Shown: one piece after another, positions 1 to 6,404 of the stretch | How the letters are laid out: each line of letters opens with the position of its first letter | Numbering within the stretch: the stretch's first letter is position 1 | Assembly (NCBI GenBank): GCA_025924775.1 | Contig: JAICHS010000019.1 | Span: 1-17,554 of the forward strand | DNA length: 17,554 nt | Reading direction: 5' to 3' | Source of the DNA: Rhodanobacteraceae bacterium | Lineage (GTDB): Bacteria > Pseudomonadota > Gammaproteobacteria > Xanthomonadales > Rhodanobacteraceae | Notes under the pieces: model-generated | Database searches by the model: none | Told to the model about the DNA's origin: nothing | The model's input: the letters and a program-made list of their open reading frames with translations, nothing else | Translations under genes and position numbers: made by a program

Positions 1-1
1 A

Positions 2-322
2 GTGCTGGGTACGCCGCTGGTGATGGTGCTGGGGCACGCCAACTGCGGGGCGGTCAAGGCCGCGATCGAGGAAATCCAGTCGCCGGTGTCGTTGCCGGGG
101 CACATCTGGGACATCACCGATGCCGTGCGCCCTGGCATTGCCAATGTGGTGAAAGCGGGCGGCAGCAACCTGCTGGAGCGCGCGATCGACGCCAACGTCG
201 CCTACAACGTGTCGCGGCTCGCGGCCGCACAACCGCTGATCGGGGAAGCGGTCAAGGCGGGTCGCGTGCGCGTCGTGGGGGCGGAATACGAACTCGCCAC
301 CGGCAAGGTACGGTTGCTGTAG
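2..322 (+). CDS. Beta-class carbonic anhydrase, C-terminal part (partial at window edge)
   Basis: This open frame enters from the left edge and ends at TAG 320-322, leaving 106 visible residues; the true start lies outside the window. The residues GHANCGAV near the beginning carry the His-x-x-Cys pair that, with an upstream Cys, binds zinc in beta-carbonic anhydrases. The tail (VRVVGAEYELATGKVRLL) matches the family's last strand, usually G-A-x-Y-x-L-x-T-G-x-V. The enzyme interconverts CO2 and bicarbonate, most likely in the cytoplasm; a periplasmic form cannot be excluded because the N-terminus is missing. It converges with folK across about 250 bp. The first zinc ligand and the Asp/Arg dyad lie upstream and cannot be checked. 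Confidence 0.9.
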   Translation: MLGTPLVMVLGHANCGAVKAAIEEIQSPVSLPGHIWDITDAVRPGIANVVKAGGSNLLERAIDANVAYNVSRLAAAQPLIGEAVKAGRVRVVGAEYELATGKVRLL

Positions 323-576
323 AACCCGCGTGGGCGGGGCAAGCAGCCCGTGCATTCAATCCGGGCGAGGCAACCGGCTCGAAGGCACCGGCCCCGTCGT
401 CGCGAAGGCTGCGGCCGACAACGATGTGGAGTGGTCATGCAAGTGGATCGCTGCCAGAACCGCCAAGGCCTGGGCCGGTGTCGCCGTTGATGGCGTTCTG
501 TCGGGCGCTGCAGGCATGGCCAACGTCCGTGCGAGTGGGGGTACGCCGCGCATGCCGGTGCCGCGCCGTGGTGCCC
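323..576. other. Convergent intergenic spacer, no gene recognised
   Basis: This 254-bp stretch lies between the carbonic anhydrase stop and the folK stop. Open frames cross it on both strands, but they read as low-complexity Arg/Ala/Pro translations of GC-rich DNA, lack ribosome binding sites and overlap known genes. I see no clear hairpin with a T-run. Confidence 0.5.
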
Positions 577-975
577 TCAGTCGATGGCGATCCCGGCCTT
601 GGCAAGCAGGTCGCGCGCGGGCGTCTGCGCGAACTCTTGCTTCGCCAACGCATGTGGATCGGCGCGCCAGCCGTCCGGTGCCCATGTGGCCAGCAGGTCG
701 ATGTCGATGGCGACCGTGCCGCTGCCGTCGCGCACGCGGCCGAGGCTGGCCTCGAGCTGTTTCAGGCGTTCGACGAGCGCATCACGCACCAGCGTGCAGT
801 CCAGTCGTGCCAGCGCGTTGTAATAGAACAGCGACGCATCACCACGCGCGGGCATGCGTTCGACCCCGGTCAACGGGGTGACGGTACCGAGCGTGGCGAG
901 TGATGCGAGGGCGGCGTGCAGGCGCTCGGGAACCGCGAGGTTGGACCCCAGCAGCAGCAGGTAGGTGTGTGGCAC
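577..975 (-). CDS. folK: 2-amino-4-hydroxy-6-hydroxymethyldihydropteridine pyrophosphokinase (HPPK)
   Basis: HPPK transfers pyrophosphate from ATP to 6-hydroxymethyl-7,8-dihydropterin in folate synthesis. The 132-residue product starts with the typical first strand (TYLLLLGSNL) and has FYYNALARLD in the substrate-binding region and AIDIDLL, whose two Asp residues bind magnesium. The GTG start at 975 is chosen because it lies one base past the folB stop (TGA-C-GTG) and directly precedes the conserved first strand; the frame upstream is only folB read in another frame. The protein is short for the family (about 160 residues). The usual segment with Trp and Arg before the Asp pair (R-W-G-P-R-T-L-D in E. 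coli) is shrunk to GSGTVAID, so the expected Trp and second Arg are absent. It is the last gene of the tsaD-folB-folK operon. Confidence 0.87.
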   Translation of the reverse strand: MPHTYLLLLGSNLAVPERLHAALASLATLGTVTPLTGVERMPARGDASLFYYNALARLDCTLVRDALVERLKQLEASLGRVRDGSGTVAIDIDLLATWAPDGWRADPHALAKQEFAQTPARDLLAKAGIAID

Positions 976-976
976 G

Positions 977-1339
977 TCAGGGGAACTCGCGGTGGATGGC
1001 GACGCCGACGTGGGTGCAGCCGAGGGCGCGCGCCGCGTGCGGCTTGTCGATGCGCAGGTCGAGCGAATGGATGCCGTGGAAACGCGCGCGCAGCATGTCG
1101 CAGCAGGCTTCGGCCAGTTGCTCCAGCAATCCGCAGTCGCGCGCGGCAACGAACGTCCGGAGGGCCGCCACCACCGCGGCATAGTCAAGCGCGTCCTCGA
1201 TGCGACCGCTGGCACCGGCCGCGGCGTTGTCGAAGCCCAGCCGCAGGTCGAGCGTGACCGGCTGCGGCGCATCGCGTTCGCCCGCGTAGATGCCGATGCG
1301 CGTGGCGAGCGTGAGTCCTTCGATGAACACCGTGTCCAC
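977..1339 (-). CDS. folB: Dihydroneopterin aldolase
   Basis: FolB splits 7,8-dihydroneopterin into 6-hydroxymethyl-7,8-dihydropterin and glycolaldehyde, supplying the substrate of FolK encoded just downstream. The 120-residue product has the family's normal length and landmarks: the N-terminal strand DTVFIEGLTL, IGIYAGERDAPQPVTLDL with the pterin-binding Glu region, the DYAAV segment holding the conserved Tyr, and the catalytic Lys in LRIDKP near residue 100. It starts with GTG at 1339, nine bases after the tsaD stop, and ends one base before the folK start. This spacing argues for one transcript and coupled translation. It acts in the cytoplasm, usually as an octamer. Confidence 0.95.
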   Translation of the reverse strand: MDTVFIEGLTLATRIGIYAGERDAPQPVTLDLRLGFDNAAAGASGRIEDALDYAAVVAALRTFVAARDCGLLEQLAEACCDMLRARFHGIHSLDLRIDKPHAARALGCTHVGVAIHREFP

Positions 1340-1348
1340 GGCAGGCGG

Positions 1349-2407
1349 TCAGGCCACGGCCGGCAGGGCCTGAAGGTCCCAGCGCGGCTGCACGCGGATT
1401 TCCGGCCCCGTGGTTTGTCCCGCGGCCAGCCGGATCGAGCCCGCCAGCGCGATCATCGCGCCGTTGTCGGTGCAGAACGCGAGACGCGGAAAATACGTCT
1501 GGAAGCCTTCGCGCTCCCCGGCCGCCGCCAGCTGCGCGCGCAGGCGCTTGTTCGCGCCGACGCCGCCGGACACGACCAGCTTCCGGTAGCCGGTCTGCGC
1601 CAGCGCCCGCCGGCACTTGATGGCCAGCGTCTCGACGATGGCTTCCTCGAAGCCGCGCGCGACGTTGGCGCGGGTGGCTTCCGCATGGTCGCTGCCCTGC
1701 CAGGCCAGCAGCACCTGGGTTTTCAGGCCCGAAAAGCTGAAATCGAGCCCGGGCCGGTCGGTCATCGGGCGCGAGAACTTGAACGCCTTGGGGTCGCCGG
1801 TTTCCGCGATCTTCGCCAGCGCGGGGCCGCCCGGATACGGCAGGCCCATCAACTTGGCGGTCTTGTCGAAGGCCTCGCCCGCGGCGTCGTCCAGGGTGTC
1901 GCCCAGGATCGTGTAGCTGCCGATCTTCCCGACCCCGACCAGCAGCGAGTGCCCGCCCGACACCAGCAGCGCCACGAAGGGCGGCGCCAGCGGCTCGCCT
2001 CCGGGCGCGGGTTCCTCCAGCAGTGGCGCCAGCAGGTGGCCCTCCATGTGGTGGATCGCGATCGCCGGGATTTCCAGCGCCCACGCCAGCGAACGCGCCA
2101 CCGAGGCGCCGACCAGTAGCGCGCCGATCAGGCCCGGGCCGGCGGTGTAGGCCACGGCAGAAAGGTCCGAGACCTTGAGGCCACCCTCGTCCAGGGTCTG
2201 GCGCAACAGGGGTACCAGCTTGCGCACGTGGTCGCGGCTGGCCAGTTCCGGCACCACCCCGCCGTACAGCGCGTGCAGCTTGATCTGCGAGTACAGGCGG
2301 TGCGCCAGCAGGCCGCGGCCGGCCTGGTAGACGGCGACCCCGGTCTCGTCGCAGGAGCTTTCGATGCCCAGCACCGGGCCGGTCACGGGGGACTTTGAAT
2401 TGATCAT
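1349..2407 (-). CDS. tsaD: tRNA N6-adenosine threonylcarbamoyltransferase
   Basis: TsaD moves the threonylcarbamoyl group from threonylcarbamoyl-AMP onto A37 of ANN-decoding tRNAs, working with TsaB and TsaE. From the ATG at 2407 the product has 352 residues. It shows the ASKHA nucleotide-binding start (LGIESSCDETG), the metal-binding H-x-x-x-H at residues 120-124 (HMEGH), LVSGGHSLLV, and near the end VVSGGVGANKRLR and FCTDNGAMIA. A GTG at 2416 in the same frame would add three residues. I prefer the ATG because the minus-strand promoter (-10 at 2417-2422) would start RNA near 2410. No Shine-Dalgarno sequence precedes either start, so the message may be nearly leaderless. It heads the operon with folB and folK and is divergent from rpsU. 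Confidence 0.96.
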   Translation of the reverse strand: MINSKSPVTGPVLGIESSCDETGVAVYQAGRGLLAHRLYSQIKLHALYGGVVPELASRDHVRKLVPLLRQTLDEGGLKVSDLSAVAYTAGPGLIGALLVGASVARSLAWALEIPAIAIHHMEGHLLAPLLEEPAPGGEPLAPPFVALLVSGGHSLLVGVGKIGSYTILGDTLDDAAGEAFDKTAKLMGLPYPGGPALAKIAETGDPKAFKFSRPMTDRPGLDFSFSGLKTQVLLAWQGSDHAEATRANVARGFEEAIVETLAIKCRRALAQTGYRKLVVSGGVGANKRLRAQLAAAGEREGFQTYFPRLAFCTDNGAMIALAGSIRLAAGQTTGPEIRVQPRWDLQALPAVA

Positions 2408-2424
2408 GAGGATCACGCTATAAT
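2395..2424 (+). promoter_or_regulatory. Sigma-70-type promoter of rpsU
   Basis: A perfect -10 box TATAAT lies at 2419-2424. An 18-base spacer separates it from TTGAAT at 2395-2400, which matches four of six consensus -35 bases. Transcription would begin near 2431, giving a leader of about 43 bases before the rpsU ATG. The -35 box lies inside the first codons of tsaD. Confidence 0.72.
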
Positions 2425-2444
2425 TCGCGGCTCACCCGCGTCAA
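2417..2444 (-). promoter_or_regulatory. Putative tsaD operon promoter overlapping the rpsU promoter
   Basis: On the minus strand TTGACG (2444-2439, five of six consensus bases) is followed after 16 bases by TATAGC (2422-2417). The -10 boxes of this promoter and the rpsU promoter share the four bases 2419-2422. RNA would start around 2410, only a few bases before the tsaD ATG. This is a reading of motifs only. Confidence 0.5.
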
Positions 2445-2451
2445 GGCGGGT
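2434..2451 (+). promoter_or_regulatory. Hairpin in the rpsU leader
   Basis: ACCCGC (2434-2439) and GCGGGT (2446-2451) form a six-base-pair stem with a six-base loop, placed just after the predicted rpsU transcription start. It could stabilise the message or take part in autoregulation of S21. It also covers the -35 box of the opposing tsaD promoter. The role is unknown. Confidence 0.35.
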
Positions 2452-2473
2452 CATTCTAGCAAGTGGAGCGTCC

Positions 2474-2689
2474 ATGCCCAGCGTCAAAGTCCGCGAGAAC
2501 GAGCCGTTCGAAATCGCGCTGCGCCGTTTCAAGCGCACCTGCGAGAAGGCCGGCGTGCTCGCCGAAACGCGCAAGCGCGAGTTTTACGAGAAGCCGACCC
2601 AGGAACGCAAGCGCAAGCGTGCGGCCGCGGTCAAGCGCCACCTGCGCCGCCTGTCGCGCGAAGTCACGCGCCGCAAGCGCCTGTACTGA
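2474..2689 (+). CDS. rpsU: Small ribosomal subunit protein bS21
   Basis: This encodes bS21, a 71-residue basic protein of the 30S platform that helps base-pairing between mRNA and the anti-Shine-Dalgarno region. The N-terminus (MPSVKVRENEPFEIALRRFKR) and the very basic C-terminus (LSREVTRRKRLY) are diagnostic, and the length is the usual one. The ATG at 2474 follows a GGAG-containing ribosome binding site (around 2465). The gene is divergent from tsaD and precedes a yqeY homologue, a very common arrangement in gammaproteobacteria, where dnaG and rpoD usually follow. Those last two are absent here. Confidence 0.98.
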   Translation: MPSVKVRENEPFEIALRRFKRTCEKAGVLAETRKREFYEKPTQERKRKRAAAVKRHLRRLSREVTRRKRLY

Positions 2690-2697
2690 TTTTGCCG

Positions 2698-2714
2698 CCC
2701 GCGCCAGGCGCGGG
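2698..2714 (+). terminator. GC-rich hairpin after rpsU (possible attenuator)
   Basis: CCCGCGC (2698-2704) pairs perfectly with GCGCGGG (2708-2714) across a three-base loop, nine bases after the rpsU stop. No T-run follows, so it is more likely an mRNA 3'-end stabiliser or a weak pause site than a full terminator. Confidence 0.4.
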
Positions 2715-2732
2715 TGAGTTGCCATCGCATTC

Positions 2733-2764
2733 GCCGGCGTCGTGTCCCACGGCGCCGGCATTTT
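2733..2764 (+). terminator. Intrinsic terminator between rpsU and yqeY
   Basis: GCCGGCGTCGT (2733-2743) pairs with ACGGCGCCGGC (2749-2759) as an 11-bp stem with one G-U pair and a five-base loop, followed by A and TTTT (2761-2764). It would separate abundant rpsU mRNA from yqeY; some readthrough or a separate promoter is needed for the latter. Confidence 0.62.
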
Positions 2765-2795
2765 GCGTTTCCATCCCACCGTCGAAGGAACCGTC

Positions 2796-3245
2796 ATGAC
2801 CGGACTCAACCAGCGCATCACCGAGGACATGAAGACGGCCTTGAAAGCTGGCGACAAGCCGCGCCTGGCGACGGTGCGTCTGATCCGCGCGGCCATCCGC
2901 CAGCGCGAGGTGGACGAGCGCATCACGCTGGACGATGCCCAAGTGCTGGGCGTGCTGGAAAAGATGCTTAAGCAGCGCCGCGATTCGATCACCCAGTACG
3001 AAGCCGCCAAGCGTGAAGACCTGGCGGCGCAGGAGCGCTTCGAGGTCGGCGTGATCGAGGGTTACCTGCCCGCGCAGCTGACCGCCGCCGAACTGGACGC
3101 GCTGGTCGCCGCGTGCATCGCGGACGCCGGCGCCACGTCGCCGCGCGACATGGGCAAGGTGATGGGCCTGTTGAAGCAACGCGCTGCCGGGCGTGCCGAC
3201 ATGGGCGCGCTGTCGCAAAGCGTGAAGGCGAAGCTGGCGGGCTGA
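2796..3245 (+). CDS. YqeY / GatB-like domain protein
   Basis: This 149-residue protein is of the YqeY family, which shares a helical domain with the tail of the GatB amidotransferase subunit. Family landmarks are the N-terminal MKTALKAGDKPRLATVRLIRAA, the charged helix QRRDSITQYEAAKREDLAAQE, the motif GYLPAQLT, and SPRDMGKVMGLLK followed by the closing helix. The family may assist tRNA-dependent amidation or tRNA recognition, but its exact role is not settled. The ATG at 2796 is chosen because GAAGGAA lies six to twelve bases upstream; the longer frame from 2742 would start inside the terminator hairpin. It follows rpsU as in many proteobacteria. Confidence 0.92.
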   Translation: MTGLNQRITEDMKTALKAGDKPRLATVRLIRAAIRQREVDERITLDDAQVLGVLEKMLKQRRDSITQYEAAKREDLAAQERFEVGVIEGYLPAQLTAAELDALVAACIADAGATSPRDMGKVMGLLKQRAAGRADMGALSQSVKAKLAG

Positions 3246-3255
3246 GCCCGCTTTG

Positions 3256-3285
3256 CCTCTCCCTTCCGCAGGAAGGGGAGGTTTT
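3256..3285 (+). terminator. Intrinsic terminator after yqeY
   Basis: A pyrimidine arm (3256-3267) folds on a purine arm (3271-3281): seven base pairs nearest the three-base loop, a bulged T, then four more pairs, followed by TTTT at 3282-3285. Its CCTCTCCC / GGGGAGG character resembles the palindromes found inside uvrD and the molybdoenzyme gene, so it may be a repeat copy used as a terminator. Confidence 0.65.
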
Positions 3286-3296
3286 GTATCCGGGCG

Positions 3297-3489
3297 CCTG
3301 ATTAGCGTCGTATGTCAGTAAAAGTTGTCGTCATTCCGGGGCGCCTGTAGCTTCATCGCAGGCGAACCCGGAATCGGTTTGGCAAACCTGGCAAACGCAC
3401 AACCGATTCCGGGTTCCGTCCGCAAACAGCGCGGTCGGCCCCGGAATGACGATAGAAAGTGCGATTGCTGACGTATCGCGCGAATCAGG
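3297..3489. mobile_element. MITE-like 193-bp palindromic element with flanking direct repeat
   Basis: The ends are imperfect inverted repeats: CCTGATT at 3297-3303 against AATCAGG at 3483-3489, with matching GCG, TA, GTCAG and AA blocks inward, about 18 of 24 positions. TCCGGGCG (3289-3296) and TCCGGGCA (3490-3497) flank it directly, as expected of a target-site duplication of 7-8 bp. Inside are a second inverted pair, GTCATTCCGGGG (3330-3341) against CCCCGGAATGAC (3439-3450), and a third, AACCCGGAATCGG against CCGATTCCGGGTT, so the whole unit is a nested palindrome. It encodes no protein. The core is related to repeats at 10389-10488 and 13496-13548. Any transposase would have to act in trans. 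Confidence 0.68.
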
Positions 3490-3548
3490 TCCGGGCATCC
3501 TCCCCGGCGCTTTCCCCGATCTCCGGTCCTCGATCCTCGATTCCCGAA

Positions 3549-4391
3549 CTATTTCGCGCCGCCGAAGTTGTACACCAGATTGGTCGTGAGCAGGCTGTCC
3601 ATGTGCTTGGTGCCCGGCACGATGTCGGAGTTGTAGCGGTTCTGGTACGCCACCTTCAGCGCCAGCGTCTTGGTCATCGCGACCGCAAGGCCGATGTCGT
3701 TCTGGTAGTACTTGTTCTGGCTGCCGACTTCAGCGAGGAAGGTTTCCTGCAGGCTGGTGTTGTCGGTCAGCGCGAGCTTGTAGTTGATCAGCGCGCGGCC
3801 GATCGCTTCGTCTTCCCTAGGCGGTACCACGGTACTGACCAGCGGCGGCGTCACGGTCGCGTCCACCACGGTGTAGGTCTGGGGCTGGTAGCGCTTGTAG
3901 CCGGGGCCGGCCTCGACCGAGAGCTCGTTGCGGATGTCCTTCAGCAGGATGTAGCCGAAACCGATCGACGCGACTTCCTGCCAGCGGTTGGGCGCGAAAT
4001 CGTCGTGGTCGTAGCGTGCGGCACCGATCAGGTAGGCGCGTGGGTTGAACTTGTAACCGACCGAGCCACCCACGTCGAAGTGGTTGGCGGTGGTTTCATA
4101 GCTGTTGGCGGTACCCGTTTCCACGCCGTTGACGAACACCGGCACCTTGACGTTGCTCTTGGCGCGGTTGGCGTCGAGGAAGAACGTATCCTTCCAGGTG
4201 TCGTCCTCGTAGCCGAGCCTGAACTTGGCGTCGACGTTCAACGACTTGGTGTTGCCGGTCGCGTTGGCCAGGCCGAATTCGCCACTGCCGCTCCAGCCGG
4301 AGGCCGTGCCGGCGGGCGTGTCAGCCAGGGCCAGAACCGGCAGGCACAGGGCAGAAACCGCCGCGAACGCGGCGATGCGTGAAGGCTTCAT
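3549..4391 (-). CDS. DUF481 family outer-membrane beta-barrel protein (YdiY-like)
   Basis: This encodes a 280-residue protein with a clear signal peptide: MKPSR, a hydrophobic stretch to about residue 20, then an ALA-D cleavage site. The mature part opens with SGSGEFGLANATGNTKSLNVDAKFRLGY, a DUF481 start, and continues as alternating amphipathic strands rich in Tyr and Phe. The closing LVYNFGGAK puts an aromatic residue near the C-terminus, as in outer-membrane barrels. The family includes E. coli YdiY and proteins described as salt-stress induced; the physiological role is unknown. The ATG at 4391 is chosen over an upstream frame start at 4421 because GAGGAG precedes it at good spacing and the signal peptide begins there. 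It appears monocistronic. Confidence 0.88.
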   Translation of the reverse strand: MKPSRIAAFAAVSALCLPVLALADTPAGTASGWSGSGEFGLANATGNTKSLNVDAKFRLGYEDDTWKDTFFLDANRAKSNVKVPVFVNGVETGTANSYETTANHFDVGGSVGYKFNPRAYLIGAARYDHDDFAPNRWQEVASIGFGYILLKDIRNELSVEAGPGYKRYQPQTYTVVDATVTPPLVSTVVPPREDEAIGRALINYKLALTDNTSLQETFLAEVGSQNKYYQNDIGLAVAMTKTLALKVAYQNRYNSDIVPGTKHMDSLLTTNLVYNFGGAK

Positions 4392-4468
4392 TCGCAACTC
4401 CTCGATGCGTACAACGAACACTGCAAGGCTGCAGGTCGCGCACTGAATAACCGTTAAATTTGCGTGAT

Positions 4469-4495
4469 GAAAGTGGGGCTGGCGCCCCCGCTTTC
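4469..4495. terminator. Hairpin at the end of the molybdoenzyme gene cluster
   Basis: GAAAGTGGGG (4469-4478) can pair with CCCCGCTTTC (4486-4495) with one G-U pair read on the plus strand; on the minus strand that pair becomes a C-A mismatch. It overlaps the stop codon of the anchor gene and has only short A/T stretches nearby, so it is a weak terminator candidate. Confidence 0.3.
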
Positions 4496-5435
4496 AACCC
4501 TGCGGGGCAGGGAAAAACGCCGCCACCGCATGTCTGGCCTGGGCGAAGAACAGCCAGCGCTCGATGAACAGGCCCGCCAGTGCGGCGATCGCCGCGATGG
4601 GCGCCATCCATGCCGCCTGCCCGGTGGTCACGGCCACCACGATGGCCAGCACGGGCAGCACCGCGAACAGCCCCAGCGCGATCCGGCGCAGCCGGCCGCC
4701 GTGCCTGCGCGCCAGCACGAACGCCATTTCGTGCGTCAGGTAGCTTGGCTCGGTCACCGGTCCCTCAAACGCCCGCACCTGGCCCAGCGTTTCCAGCCCC
4801 GTCGCATGGCCGGCGCTGTTGGCGGGTTGCGCGTCGATCCCGCGCCAGTAGTCGAACTTGGTGATGGCGGCAATCACGGCCAGGGCCAGCAGGGTCAGCG
4901 GGAAGGCCTCGCCAATCGCGGCGTGCGGCGCCAGCGCCAGCCATGCCCACAGCCACAACCCGCCCGACAGCCATGCGAACACGAAGTACAGTGGCAGCAC
5001 CTGGCGCGCGCGCCAGGCGGCGATGGTTTTCAGCGAGCGATAGATGTTGGCGGTGCACAGCAGGGTGGCCAGTGCGCAGGCCGCCAGCAGCGCGCCCGCG
5101 ACGCGCAGGCCGCCGCCGGTACTGCCGCGCCAGGCCAGCCATGCCACCGCCAGCATCGGCAGGTAGGCCGCCAGCGAGGCGATGCCTTCGCGCGACAACC
5201 ACGACGAGCGCCATTGGCTGAGTGCGCGCCATGCGCGCTCGGGCCGGCCGAGGTGCGAGGTGGACGCCAAAAGGCCCGCCGTCACCAGCACGAACCCGAA
5301 CACCAGCGGCGCCAGGACGCCGACCCCTGCCGAGGGATACACGCCTGCGGCCAACGCGACACCCAACCAGCACCACAGGCCGTAACCCGCGCCGGACAGC
5401 ACCGTGAAAAAGATCACCGACAGCGCGGGCCTCAT
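4494..5435 (-). CDS. soeC: DmsC-type membrane anchor subunit of a molybdoenzyme (SoeC-like)
   Basis: A 313-residue integral membrane protein with eight evident hydrophobic helices, roughly residues 5-27, 37-58, 84-104, 108-130, 143-168, 172-192, 250-270 and 273-293. The loop after helix 2 contains HLGRPERAWRAL and SSWLSREG, the hallmark of the DmsC family. Eight helices fit the anchors of DMSO reductase and of the sulfite dehydrogenase SoeABC. Such anchors hold the ferredoxin subunit on the membrane and exchange electrons with the quinone pool. Its ATG overlaps the stop of the upstream ferredoxin gene (ATGA), so translation is coupled. The symbol is an inference from the whole cluster; DmsC-family membership itself is clear. 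Confidence 0.85.
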   Translation of the reverse strand: MRPALSVIFFTVLSGAGYGLWCWLGVALAAGVYPSAGVGVLAPLVFGFVLVTAGLLASTSHLGRPERAWRALSQWRSSWLSREGIASLAAYLPMLAVAWLAWRGSTGGGLRVAGALLAACALATLLCTANIYRSLKTIAAWRARQVLPLYFVFAWLSGGLWLWAWLALAPHAAIGEAFPLTLLALAVIAAITKFDYWRGIDAQPANSAGHATGLETLGQVRAFEGPVTEPSYLTHEMAFVLARRHGGRLRRIALGLFAVLPVLAIVVAVTTGQAAWMAPIAAIAALAGLFIERWLFFAQARHAVAAFFPAPQG

Positions 5436-6274
5436 CGCGACAGCGCCTTGTCCAGCCAGCGCAGCAGCGGCGGAAGTTGATTGGCGTCGAGCGTTTCCGT
5501 AGCAGGCGCGGGTGGCGTCGCGGCGGTGCTGGAACCGTCGCGCCGCGGGCGCGGTGGCAGGTAACGGTTCACCGGCTGGTAGCCGAATTCCGGCATCAGC
5601 GCGAAGCCGCCGCGCTCGGCGACCACCTTCGAAACGTCGGAATCCGGATCACCCAGGTCGCCGAACATGCGCGCGTGGGTCGGGCACGCCAGTACGCAGG
5701 CCGGCTGGCGGTCGCGTGCGTCCAGCGTCTCGTTGTAAATGCGGTCCACGCACAGCGTGCACTTTTGCATCGTGCCGCGCTTGGCGTCCTTGCGGTCGGT
5801 ATCGGAGGTGGTCGTCTTCGGGTGCGGCAAGGCGATCTCGCGCGCACCGTACGGGCATGCCCATGCGCACAGCTGGCAGCCGATGCACTTGTCCTGGTCC
5901 ACCAGCACGATGCCGTCTTCGGCGCGCTTGTAGCTAGCGCCGGTCGGGCACACCGTCACGCAATCCGGCGTTTCGCAGTGCAGGCACGAACGCGGGAAGT
6001 GCACCATCTGCGGCGCGGGAGCCGCGGTGTCTTCCAAGTGCAGCAGGTCCAGCCGCGGCCCGGGCGCGGGTGGCTGCACCTCGTACGAATGCACGCGGTT
6101 GAACCACACGCCGTGCGGCTCCGCCCCGTACGGATCGTCGTCCGCCAGCGGGCCGAAGTCGCCGCCGTCGTTCCACGCCTTGCACGCGACCGCGCAGGCA
6201 TGGCAGCCGACGCAGATGTCGAGGTCGATCACCAACCCGAGTTTTTTCTTCGCTGGCGCGGGCAGGGAGGTCAT
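5432..6274 (-). CDS. soeB: Four-cluster ferredoxin electron-transfer subunit (SoeB / DmsB-like)
   Basis: This 280-residue protein has four cysteine groups for four [4Fe-4S] clusters: CVGCHACAVAC at residues 21-31, CLHCETPDCVTVCP, CIGCQLCAWACP, and CTLC paired with CVLACP. It would carry electrons between the molybdenum subunit and the membrane anchor. No Tat or Sec signal is visible, suggesting a cytoplasmic location. GPLADDDPYGAEPHGVWFNRVHSYEV resembles what I recall of sulfite dehydrogenase SoeB. The ATG at 6274 is preferred because the family begins a few residues before the first cysteine and AGGGG lies upstream. A longer frame from 6337 would run through a dispersed palindrome. A Pro/Ala/Thr-rich stretch precedes the last helix. 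Confidence 0.86.
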   Translation of the reverse strand: MTSLPAPAKKKLGLVIDLDICVGCHACAVACKAWNDGGDFGPLADDDPYGAEPHGVWFNRVHSYEVQPPAPGPRLDLLHLEDTAAPAPQMVHFPRSCLHCETPDCVTVCPTGASYKRAEDGIVLVDQDKCIGCQLCAWACPYGAREIALPHPKTTTSDTDRKDAKRGTMQKCTLCVDRIYNETLDARDRQPACVLACPTHARMFGDLGDPDSDVSKVVAERGGFALMPEFGYQPVNRYLPPRPRRDGSSTAATPPAPATETLDANQLPPLLRWLDKALSR

Positions 6275-6317
6275 GCAGCAAGCACCCCTGCTTGCGTCAT
6301 CCAGGCGCAATGGTTTT

Positions 6318-6365
6318 GGTGACTTTTGCCGAAACAAAAGTCACCCGCGCCGCGAAACGGCGCGG
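6318..6365. repeat. Double inverted repeat between transporter and ferredoxin genes
   Basis: GGTGACTTTTG (6318-6328) and CAAAAGTCACC (6335-6345) form a perfect 11-bp palindrome around CCGAAA. It is followed at once by CCGCGCCG (6345-6352) and CGGCGCGG (6358-6365), a perfect 8-bp stem around CGAAA, and then AAAAA. The first motif is a dispersed intergenic repeat I recognise from gammaproteobacterial genomes. In the direction of transcription (minus) no T-run follows, so it is more likely an RNA stability or processing element than a terminator. Confidence 0.6.
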
Positions 6366-6404
6366 AAAAAGGCGGGGATGTCGAAGGCAGCATCTGCGGT
6401 GGCA

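Noticed and set aside
965..2119. Plus-strand open frame of 384 codons opposite tsaD and folB
   Set aside because: It is an antisense shadow of two clearly identified genes; its translation is Arg/Gly/Gln-rich with no family resemblance.
3289..3497. CRISPR array or attachment site
   Set aside because: There is no series of equal-length direct repeats with spacers and no integrase or tRNA nearby; the structure is a single nested palindrome.
3505..3546. Short CCTCGAT direct repeats just past the DUF481 stop codon
   Set aside because: Only two short tandem matches are present, with no stem or T-run; nothing beyond chance in GC-rich spacer DNA.
6275..6337. N-terminal extension of the ferredoxin frame
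   Set aside because: It runs through a dispersed palindrome and adds residues unlike the family; the ATG at 6274 lies at the expected distance from the first cysteine.
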